From NCBI GenBank assembly GCA_017466965.1, contig JAFTTD010000351.1, forward strand, positions 1-5,782: a stretch of DNA of 5,782 bases, written 5' to 3'. Made by a program: the position numbers and the translations under genes. Below are positions 1 through 5,782 of the stretch, in pieces (the stretch's first letter is position 1; each line of letters begins with the position of its first letter). The DNA comes from Bacteroidaceae bacterium (GTDB lineage Bacteria > Bacteroidota > Bacteroidia > Bacteroidales > Bacteroidaceae). Below the pieces are notes generated by a model that ran no database searches, had not been told where the DNA came from, and saw only the letters and a list, made by a program, of their open reading frames with translations.

Positions 1-350
1 ATGACAGCCGGTGCATCTGCAAACTGACCAAAGACAATCTGAACATAAACATTGGCGACAAGGCGGCTGACGGTTCTCAGCTTCGCCCTTTCATTGTATG
101 GTTTGGCGAGAGTGTTCCGATGATGGAACAGGCTGCTATAGCAGCTTCAAAAGCAGACATATTTGTCATTATTGGCACTTCGCTCAATGTATATCCTGCT
201 GCAGGACTGATAAACTATGTTAAACCTGGCGCAAGAATCTTCCTGATTGACCCTAAGACCATGGCTTACCCCCATGGATTAGATGTGACAGTCATCAAGA
301 AAGGAGCAAGCGAAGGCATGAAGGACTTGTTGGAAATGCTCGCTGAATAA
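1..350 (+). CDS. cobB: SIR2-family NAD-dependent protein deacylase (sirtuin), C-terminal part
   Basis: This is the 3' end of a sirtuin gene. The reading frame is open from base 3 and stops at TAA 348-350, giving 115 residues; the start lies outside the window. Sirtuins remove acyl groups from lysines in cytoplasmic proteins, using NAD+ and releasing nicotinamide and O-acyl-ADP-ribose. Visible family marks are the substrate-binding strand with IVWFGE (fragment residues about 31-36) and the Rossmann-fold NAD-ribose motif GTSLNVYPA (about 58-66), followed by a LIDP strand. The N-terminal GAG and catalytic QN/H motifs would be upstream. Only one Cys-x-Cys (fragment residues 4 and 6) appears where the second half of the sirtuin zinc module would sit, instead of the usual CxxC. 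From memory, Bacteroidota sirtuins often have a reduced zinc site, so I do not read this as decay. An ATG at 120 is internal to the conserved fold and is not the start. The family call is firm; the symbol cobB is by general similarity. Confidence 0.93.
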   Translation, partial: DSRCICKLTKDNLNINIGDKAADGSQLRPFIVWFGESVPMMEQAAIAASKADIFVIIGTSLNVYPAAGLINYVKPGARIFLIDPKTMAYPHGLDVTVIKKGASEGMKDLLEMLAE

Positions 351-411
351 AAGCACACCTCATTTGAAACATAAATCTACTAAATGATAAATATTGTCTC
401 GTTTTTCCGTT

Positions 412-445
412 AAACGGCTTGTTTTTCAGCCGTTTTATGCTTTTA
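412..445 (+). terminator. Probable intrinsic terminator after the sirtuin gene
   Basis: A perfect 8-bp inverted repeat, AAACGGCT (412-419) and AGCCGTTT (428-435), encloses an 8-base T-rich loop and is followed by a T-rich stretch (433-445, interrupted by ATGC). It lies 62 bases after the sirtuin stop codon and about 80 bases before the next promoter, where a transcript end is expected. The stem is short and the T-tract imperfect, so it may be a weak terminator. Confidence 0.6.
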
Positions 446-485
446 TAAATAGTGTTTAACATCTTTTATCCTCAAAATGTGACGT

Positions 486-521
486 TTTGTCAACAATAGA
501 GGCAAAACTTTTGTATCTTTG
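486..521 (+). promoter_or_regulatory. Bacteroidetes-type promoter for the GT117 gene
   Basis: TATCTTTG at 514-521 matches the Bacteroidetes primary-sigma -7 consensus TAnnTTTG exactly. A TTTG that could serve as the -33 element is at 486-489, but the 24-base spacer is longer than the usual 19-20, so the upstream half is weak. Transcription would start near 526-530, giving a leader of about 100 bases before the ATG at 632. The position between a hairpin and a gene on the same strand supports the call. Confidence 0.55.
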
Positions 522-565
522 CGCTTTGATTGCCAAATAATATTTCTTTTGAGAGAGAACAACTG

Positions 566-619
566 ATGTTCGCATGGGAAATTCAGGCTGTAACAGAAAA
601 AATTAAAACAACAAAATAA
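566..619 (+). CDS. Possible 17-residue leader peptide, unconfirmed
   Basis: A short open frame encodes MFAWEIQAVTEKIKTTK and stops at TAA 617-619, 12 bases before the ATG of the large membrane protein. It lies inside the predicted leader transcript. A purine-rich GAGAGAG (551-557) sits 8 bases upstream of its ATG, which resembles a ribosome binding site although Bacteroidota rarely depend on one. There are no runs of one amino acid as in classic attenuators and no recognisable domain. A frame this short can easily occur by chance, so this is recorded only as a possibility. Confidence 0.15.
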   Translation: MFAWEIQAVTEKIKTTK

Positions 620-631
620 TACAACAATCGG

Positions 632-3600
632 ATGAAAATGTTCAAAACAGTGAACAACCTGATGGGTTGGTTCATTTTTGCTATTGCCGCTTTCACTTAT
701 TGCTCAACTATTGAGCCTACGGCAAGTTTTTGGGATTGTCCGGAATTCATCTCTACAGCTTCGAAGTTAGAGATAGGACATCCGCCTGGCGCACCTTTCT
801 TCATGCTTTTCGGCAACTTCTTCTCTCAGTTCGCCTCTGACCCTTCAGAAATAGCTCTCATGGTTAACATCATGTCGGCTTTGTTGTCTGCAGGATGCAT
901 CTTGTTCCTTTTCTGGAGCATCACCCATCTGGCTAAGAAACTTCTGTGCAAGGATTGTGAAGAAGTATCTATGGCCAAGCTCATTACCATAATGGGTTGT
1001 GGTATAGCCGGTTCGCTGATATACACATGGAGTGACACATTCTGGTTCTCGGCTGTTGAAGGTGAGGTTTATGCCTTTTCTTCATTTATGACAGCCCTCG
1101 TTTTTTGGCTTATCCTGAAATGGGAAAACAACGCGAACAAACCAGGAAGCGATCGTTGGCTCATACTTATAGCCTATCTAATAGGTCTCTCTATAGGTGT
1201 TCACCTACTGAACCTGCTTTGTATATCGGCTATCGTACTTGTATTCTATTACAAGAAAAGCAAGAACCCAACTGCTCGCGGCTCGTTGTTCGTACTGGGT
1301 ATTTCGGCTGTTATCATAGCTGCTGTTCTCTATGGTATTGTTCCAGGAATCGTGAAAATAGCAGGATGGTTTGAACTGTTGTTCGTAAATTCATTCAAGA
1401 TGCCTTACAATACAGGACTTTACATATATCTCGTATTACTAGTAGGCTCTCTTGTTTGGGCTTTATATGAATCAACAAAGGCAGTCAGCAAGACCAAGAT
1501 GAACGCTTCGTTCTTATTGGCAACTGCTTTGTTGGGTATTCCTTTCTACGGACATGGTGTTGGATGCGTTATCATTGGTATAATTGTGTTAGGTTTACTG
1601 GCATTCCTGTTGTTCACAAACAAGAGAGTAACGCCTCGTATCCTGAACACATCACTCCTCTGCATGACTCTCATGACCGTAGGTTATTCTTCATATGCAG
1701 TGATTGTAATTCGTTCGGCAGCAAACCCTCCGATGGACCAGAACTCGCCAGAGGATGTGTTTGCCCTGAGTGAATACCTTGGTCGTGAGCAATATGGCGA
1801 CCGCCCTCTCTTCATTGGACAGACATACGCATCACAGCCTAAGCTTGTACGCAAATCAGGCGGCATCGGCTATGAAATAAAACATGGCGCAGCTAAATAT
1901 CAGCGTAAGGACAAGGTGGATGAAAACGAGAATGATGAATACATAAAGATTCGTGAAAAGCTGGAACTTGTGTATCCATCTAACCAAACGATGCTGTTCC
2001 CTCGCATTTATAGCGATGAAGACCGCCATGTGGCTGCATATCAGCAGTGGCTCGGCAACGGTCCGTCAAAGACTGTGGCATACGAGATTCCAGGAGGCAG
2101 TCCTCAAACTGTAACTATACCTACTCAGTGGGACAACATGAGATTCTTCTTCTCGTACCAGATGAACTTCATGTACTGGCGCTACTTCATGTGGAACTTC
2201 GCAGGTCGTCAGAATGACATTCAGAGTCATGGCGAACTGGAGCATGGAAATTGGATTACAGGATTTGACTTCCTCGACAACATTCGTCTTGGCAACCAGG
2301 ATAACCTGCCTACCGACTTAAAGGAGAACAAGGGACACAACGTGTTCTACTGTCTGCCATTGATACTCGGTCTGCTCGGCTTCTTCTGGCAGGCATTCCG
2401 CGACAAAAAAGGCATACAGCAGTTCTGGGTGGTATTCTTCCTGTTCTTCATGACTGGTATAGCCATAGTAATATATCTGAACCAAGTGCCTCTGCAGCCT
2501 CGTGAACGTGACTATGCTTACGCCGGTTCATTCTATGCTTTCGCTATATGGTGCGGACTTGGTATCGCTGCCATCTATGAAGGATTGGAACGCATCTTCG
2601 GCAAAAACATGAACAAGCGTACTGCCGCTTTGCTCTCTTCCGTTGTTGCATTGGTTCCAGCCATTGCTGTTCCTGCACAGATGGTAAGCCAAACTTGGGA
2701 TGACCATGACAGAAGTGACAGATTCGTATGCCGCGACTTTGGACTTAACTATCTTGAAACTGTGCCACAAGATGGTGTAATCTTCACAAATGGTGATAAT
2801 GACACATTCCCTCTGTGGTACAACGAAGATGTAGAAGAAAAACGCAGAGATGTACGTGTGTGCAACCTTTCATATCTGCAGACAGACTGGTATATAGACC
2901 AGATGAAACGTCCTGCATTCGGCACTCCAGAAAAGCCTGAATCTTCTCCACTGCCTATACACTGGAAGAGATTCCAATACACATCGGGCAAGAACGAGGC
3001 CATTGACGTGAACCCAAAGATTGACTTCAGCGGAACAGAAATTTCCATGAAGGACTTTGTCAACCTGATGTATGAAAAAGAACCTGATACTGCTAAGAAA
3101 ATCTGGGGCGACGAACCATTCGAACTAAAGAACGTGATAGACAAATTCGTTCTCAAGCAGGGCATTCCTTCAGAATATGCCGATTTAGTGAACAGTTTGC
3201 CAACTTGTTTCCCTACAGATACGGTATATATCAATGTTGACAAGGACGCAGTGCGCCGCTCAGGAATGTTTATTCCTTATGATTCCATACCTGACAGAAT
3301 GGTAATAAGCCTCAAAGGACAGAATGAACTGTATAAGAGCTTTGTTATGATGCTTGAGATGATGGCTCAGATCAACTTCTCTCGCCCTATGTATATGTCA
3401 ACAACCGTTGGCTCACAGCACTATGGCTCATTATACCGCCATTTCCTTCAGGAAGGTATTGCGTACCGTATAACTCCATTCACATTCAGTCAAAACAGTG
3501 ATCCACGCCTCATAGAAGCAGTTGACACAGACAAGATGTATGAGAACATGATGAACAAATACAGTTATGGCAACATGAAACAGGAGGGAGTTTACATTGA

Positions 3601-4090
3601 CGAAACAACAATGCGAATGTGCTACACTCACCGCCGATGGTTCTCTGTTCTCATCAGCAAATTAGTTGAAGAAGGAAAACTTGACAAGGCAAAACTTGCA
3701 GCTGAAAAATGCGAGACTGAACTTCCGTCATACAACATTCCACATGACGGCGGAACCGGATCTATAGAAATTGCAACTGCGTTTATAGCTTGTGGTGAAT
3801 ATGACAGAGCAATCAATATTCTTGACCAGGTAGCAAACAAATCTCGTGAATACTCTGAGTATTATCTGTCGCTCAACAATCCAAGATTTGTTTCTTCTGC
3901 AAGAGAATGTCTGCAGGACATCAGAATTATGCTGAACGTGCATAACATTCTTCAGAATGCCAGCAAGAACAAGGCTATAGGCGAGAAATCTTCGGCATTT
4001 GAAAACAAAGCAAAAGATTTTGAAATCGCCGTCAGCGGCATCTATGAATCTTTCTCAAGAAGATGTGCTGAAAACGGAATACGTTTCTAA
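632..4090 (+). CDS. DUF2723 / TMEM260-like membrane protein (GT117 family), putative protein O-mannosyltransferase
   Basis: This 1152-residue inner-membrane protein belongs to the DUF2723 family (TMEM260-like, CAZy GT117). Human TMEM260 is an O-mannosyltransferase; transfer of that activity to this bacterial homologue is inference. Helix 1 (about 10-26) leads to a first outer loop with WDCPEFI (D35, E38) and GHPPGAP (49-55), the family signature and the usual place for the catalytic acid in GT-C enzymes. I see about 15 hydrophobic segments: roughly eleven before residue 361, then four at 571-588, 597-616, 631-650 and 664-683. Lys/Arg-rich loops (101-116, 208-216, 330-336, 590-596, 651-663) fall consistently on one side, so residues 362-570 and 684-1152 should be periplasmic. 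Other conserved-looking stretches are PRERDYAYAG (623-632) and NGDNDTFPLWY (720-730). Residues about 1008-1080 look like TPR-type helices. Bacterial members are commonly about 1000-1150 residues, so this one appears full length. ATG 632 is the first of two close starts (the other is 638), after an A-rich leader. Own promoter and terminator are predicted, so it is probably monocistronic. Confidence 0.9.
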   Translation: MKMFKTVNNLMGWFIFAIAAFTYCSTIEPTASFWDCPEFISTASKLEIGHPPGAPFFMLFGNFFSQFASDPSEIALMVNIMSALLSAGCILFLFWSITHLAKKLLCKDCEEVSMAKLITIMGCGIAGSLIYTWSDTFWFSAVEGEVYAFSSFMTALVFWLILKWENNANKPGSDRWLILIAYLIGLSIGVHLLNLLCISAIVLVFYYKKSKNPTARGSLFVLGISAVIIAAVLYGIVPGIVKIAGWFELLFVNSFKMPYNTGLYIYLVLLVGSLVWALYESTKAVSKTKMNASFLLATALLGIPFYGHGVGCVIIGIIVLGLLAFLLFTNKRVTPRILNTSLLCMTLMTVGYSSYAVIVIRSAANPPMDQNSPEDVFALSEYLGREQYGDRPLFIGQTYASQPKLVRKSGGIGYEIKHGAAKYQRKDKVDENENDEYIKIREKLELVYPSNQTMLFPRIYSDEDRHVAAYQQWLGNGPSKTVAYEIPGGSPQTVTIPTQWDNMRFFFSYQMNFMYWRYFMWNFAGRQNDIQSHGELEHGNWITGFDFLDNIRLGNQDNLPTDLKENKGHNVFYCLPLILGLLGFFWQAFRDKKGIQQFWVVFFLFFMTGIAIVIYLNQVPLQPRERDYAYAGSFYAFAIWCGLGIAAIYEGLERIFGKNMNKRTAALLSSVVALVPAIAVPAQMVSQTWDDHDRSDRFVCRDFGLNYLETVPQDGVIFTNGDNDTFPLWYNEDVEEKRRDVRVCNLSYLQTDWYIDQMKRPAFGTPEKPESSPLPIHWKRFQYTSGKNEAIDVNPKIDFSGTEISMKDFVNLMYEKEPDTAKKIWGDEPFELKNVIDKFVLKQGIPSEYADLVNSLPTCFPTDTVYINVDKDAVRRSGMFIPYDSIPDRMVISLKGQNELYKSFVMMLEMMAQINFSRPMYMSTTVGSQHYGSLYRHFLQEGIAYRITPFTFSQNSDPRLIEAVDTDKMYENMMNKYSYGNMKQEGVYIDETTMRMCYTHRRWFSVLISKLVEEGKLDKAKLAAEKCETELPSYNIPHDGGTGSIEIATAFIACGEYDRAINILDQVANKSREYSEYYLSLNNPRFVSSARECLQDIRIMLNVHNILQNASKNKAIGEKSSAFENKAKDFEIAVSGIYESFSRRCAENGIRF

Positions 4091-4098
4091 TATGAACA

Positions 4099-4152
4099 AA
4101 AATGAATGCCTGCATTGATGACTCACTTCATTATATGCCAGGCATTCATTTT
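4099..4152 (+). terminator. Strong terminator hairpin after the GT117 gene
   Basis: A perfect 14-bp inverted repeat, AAAATGAATGCCTG (4099-4112) and CAGGCATTCATTTT (4139-4152), begins 8 bases after the stop codon. The stem continues inward: CAT 4113-4115 pairs with ATG 4135-4137 past a single bulged C4138, and TGATGA 4116-4121 pairs with TCATTA 4128-4133 (one G-U) past a bulged T4134, closing a 6-base loop. In total about 23 pairs. The A-run on the left and T-run on the right are part of the stem, so it could act on both strands. The T-tract downstream is short, so termination is likely rather than certain. Confidence 0.8.
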
Positions 4153-4191
4153 AACACCTATTTTATCTTCTTCAAGTAGAGCTAACTAAAC

Positions 4192-4199
4192 TTAATTTG
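4192..4199 (+). promoter_or_regulatory. Weak candidate -7 element before the deacetylase gene
   Basis: TTAATTTG differs from the Bacteroidetes -7 consensus TAnnTTTG at one position (T in place of A). It lies between the strong hairpin and the ATG at 4234, where a promoter for the deacetylase-queG pair would be needed if the hairpin terminates fully. No TTTG is found at the expected distance upstream, so support is thin. Confidence 0.3.
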
Positions 4200-4233
4200 A
4201 CAATATAAAGGAATCTTCTATTAACAATATACT

Positions 4234-4875
4234 ATGTTTATAGAACAACCGAGCAAATGGCTCCGATGGCTCTATCCAAGTGCTATCTGGCGAATGGACC
4301 CGAATGAGAAGGCTGTATATCTTACATTCGATGATGGCCCTATCCCTGAAGCTACACCCTGGATTGTAGAAACATTGGAGAAATATGACGTAAAGGCTAC
4401 TTTTTTCATGGTTGGTGACAATGTCAGGAAATATCCTGAATTGTTGGAACTTATAAAATCTAAGGGACACAGACTTGGGAATCATACCTTCAACCACATT
4501 GGCGGGTTCAGATGGTCAAGCAGAGACTATCTGTGGAATGCAAACAAGGCTGCAAAACTTATACATACAAACCTTTTCAGACCACCACATGGGTGGATGA
4601 AAACAGAACAGTACATCAGGCTAAGGCGTCACTACACTGTTATCATGTGGGACCTTGTCACTCGTGACTATTCATGCCATCTGAATGCCGACGATGTATT
4701 TGAAAACGTAAAACGCTATACAAGAAATGGCTCTATCATAACATTCCATGACTCGCTGAAAAGTATTGACAAACTTCGTACTGCATTGCCACGCTCCATT
4801 GAATGGCTGAAGCAACAAGGTTACGAATTTAAAATCTTTGATGAAAACCAACAGCGAAGCCGTCATCTTAAATAG
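4234..4875 (+). CDS. Polysaccharide deacetylase family protein (NodB homology, CE4)
   Basis: This 213-residue protein is almost entirely one NodB domain, a metal-dependent fold that removes acetyl groups from amino sugars in glycans. All five CE4 motifs are present. TFDDGP (31-36) gives the catalytic base D33 and metal ligand D34. HTFNH (84-88) gives metal ligands H84 and H88. RPPHG (116-120) forms one wall of the site. WDLVTRDY (139-146) is motif 4, with Tyr where Trp is usual. ITFHDS (169-174) supplies the catalytic H172. The enzyme is therefore expected to be active; the substrate (peptidoglycan, capsule, lipid-linked sugar or a small molecule) cannot be read from the sequence. The N-terminus (WLRWLYPSAIWRM, 9-21) is aromatic but too short and polar for a signal peptide, and the domain begins at about residue 27, which suggests cytoplasmic or membrane-surface action. 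ATG 4234 gives the whole domain with no spare upstream sequence. The gene lies 143 bases after the GT117 gene, beyond a strong hairpin, and 67 bases before queG, probably sharing its transcript. Confidence 0.93.
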   Translation: MFIEQPSKWLRWLYPSAIWRMDPNEKAVYLTFDDGPIPEATPWIVETLEKYDVKATFFMVGDNVRKYPELLELIKSKGHRLGNHTFNHIGGFRWSSRDYLWNANKAAKLIHTNLFRPPHGWMKTEQYIRLRRHYTVIMWDLVTRDYSCHLNADDVFENVKRYTRNGSIITFHDSLKSIDKLRTALPRSIEWLKQQGYEFKIFDENQQRSRHLK

Positions 4876-4942
4876 GAATAAAGTTGAAACATATATATTC
4901 AGAGTATTTCAATTATCCAGATTATACAGAAAAGCCTGAACA

Positions 4943-5782
4943 ATGAAATCGATAAAACTGGCTGATATTTCTAAAATAATCAAAGAAGAGGCTATAAGCA
5001 TGGGCTTCTCCGCTTGTGGCATATCCAAAGCGGAAACTATTGACGACATCAACTCTTCTTCAATACAAAAATGGATAAAAGAGGGACGACATGCATCAAT
5101 GAAATATATGGAGGCAAACATGGAAAAAAGATTGAATCCATGCCTTTTACACCCTGGATGCAAAAGTGTTATAAGTGTCGCACTTAACTACTATCCCGAA
5201 AAGAAGATTCCAGCCAGCCAACCGCAATTCGCTTTCTATTCATACGGAAAGGATTATCACGATGTGATGAAACAAATGCTCAGCAGGTTTGCTGAGTTTA
5301 TCAAAAATATAGACTTCAGCACTTCTGACTCAGAGCAACATTGCGATACAGACATTAAAATCTGCTGTGACACAGTCCCCATACTAGACCGGTACTGGGC
5401 ATGGAAAGGCGGACTGGGATGGATTGGAAAAAATAGCAATCTTATCATTCCTGACTGCGGCAGTTTCTTCTTCTTAGGAGAAATCCTTGTCAACAAAACA
5501 CTACAATACGATACTCCCATGCAGTCGCAATGCGGCACTTGCACTAAATGCATAAACGCTTGTCCAACAGGAGCATTAAGAAAAGACAACACTATTGACG
5601 CAAGGTGCTGCCTTTCATACCTGACAATAGAGAGCAAGGATGTTTCGATTATAAATATACCCATGAGAATATCACGAAACAATTACATTTACGGGTGTGA
5701 CAGATGCCAATCAGTTTGTCCGTACAACAAAGATGCTGTCCCTACAAACATTGAAGCATTTAAACCCTCGGAAGAGCTTCTA
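4943..5782 (+). CDS. queG: Epoxyqueuosine reductase QueG, 3' end beyond the window
   Basis: QueG performs the last step of queuosine synthesis: cobalamin-dependent reduction of epoxyqueuosine to queuosine at position 34 of the GUN-anticodon tRNAs (Asp, Asn, His, Tyr), in the cytoplasm. The frame is open from ATG 4943 to the last base, giving 280 residues; family members are roughly 310-380, so a C-terminal piece is missing only because the window ends. Visible marks are the N-terminal MGFSACGIS segment (20-28), the CCDTVPILDRYWAWKGGLGWIGKN core (141-164) with D143 at the conserved Asp proposed as proton donor, SFFFLGEI (174-181), and two ferredoxin-like cysteine sets: CGTCTKCINACP (C197, C200, C203, C207) and CDRCQSVCP (C252, C255, C259), with C222/C223 between them. 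These supply the ligands for two [4Fe-4S] clusters. An in-frame TGA at 4937-4939, two codons before the ATG, means translation cannot start upstream. No terminator is seen in the 67-base gap after the deacetylase gene, so co-transcription is likely. Confidence 0.95.
   Translation, partial: MKSIKLADISKIIKEEAISMGFSACGISKAETIDDINSSSIQKWIKEGRHASMKYMEANMEKRLNPCLLHPGCKSVISVALNYYPEKKIPASQPQFAFYSYGKDYHDVMKQMLSRFAEFIKNIDFSTSDSEQHCDTDIKICCDTVPILDRYWAWKGGLGWIGKNSNLIIPDCGSFFFLGEILVNKTLQYDTPMQSQCGTCTKCINACPTGALRKDNTIDARCCLSYLTIESKDVSIINIPMRISRNNYIYGCDRCQSVCPYNKDAVPTNIEAFKPSEELL

Noticed and set aside
1..350. Truncated sirtuin as a pseudogene
   Set aside because: The frame is open to the window edge with intact motifs; the missing N-terminus is explained by the window boundary.
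2749..3243. 164-codon open frame on the - strand inside the GT117 gene
   Set aside because: It lies wholly antisense to a well-supported coding region, has low-complexity Ser/Phe-rich content and no recognisable domain; it is a shadow of codon use on the + strand.
4197..4224. TTGACA and TATTAA with a 16-base spacer, resembling an E. coli sigma-70 promoter
   Set aside because: Bacteroidota use a different promoter consensus, and transcription would begin almost at the ATG (4234), leaving no usable leader.
4192..4497. 101-codon open frame on the - strand over the start of the deacetylase gene
   Set aside because: It overlaps the essential TFDDGP and HTFNH motifs of the + strand gene and resembles no family I know.
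5257..5682. 141-codon open frame on the - strand inside queG
   Set aside because: It is antisense to the conserved iron-sulfur region of queG and shows no motif of its own.
1..5782. Mobile element, CRISPR array, tRNA/rRNA gene or defence island
   Set aside because: I saw no transposase or integrase, no spaced direct repeats, no tRNA-like fold and no defence-type domain; the genes present are ordinary core functions.

Overview
The window looks like an ordinary chromosomal stretch from a member of the Bacteroidales (Bacteroides/Prevotella-like). Three things point there: a very large DUF2723 (TMEM260-like, GT117) membrane protein of the kind typical of Bacteroidota, a perfect Bacteroidetes-type -7 promoter element (TAnnTTTG) upstream of it, and A-rich translation starts without clear Shine-Dalgarno sequences. 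The genus cannot be fixed from this sequence alone. All genes are on the + strand.

Layout. 1-350: the 3' end of a SIR2-family NAD-dependent protein deacylase gene, cut by the window edge. 351-631: a 281-base gap holding a hairpin that probably ends the sirtuin transcript, a promoter, and a leader with a possible 17-codon ORF. 632-4090: a 1152-residue polytopic membrane protein with a GT-C-like N-terminal half and a large C-terminal domain predicted to be periplasmic. 4099-4152: a long, almost perfect hairpin, the likely terminator. 4234-4875: a complete NodB/CE4-type polysaccharide deacetylase without a signal peptide. 4943-5782: epoxyqueuosine reductase (queG), complete at its 5' end and running off the window.

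How the genes relate. The sirtuin and the GT117 protein appear to be separate transcription units, split by a hairpin and a promoter. The deacetylase and queG are 67 bases apart on the same strand with no visible terminator between them, so they are probably co-transcribed, although their functions (carbohydrate deacetylation and tRNA wobble-base modification) have no obvious link. The GT117 protein and the deacetylase both suggest envelope glycan or glycoprotein work, but adjacency is the only evidence connecting them.

I found no mobile element, CRISPR array, RNA gene or defence system. The least understood item is the large GT117 protein, a candidate for protein O-mannosylation in Bacteroidota. 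The rest is conserved core-genome content.
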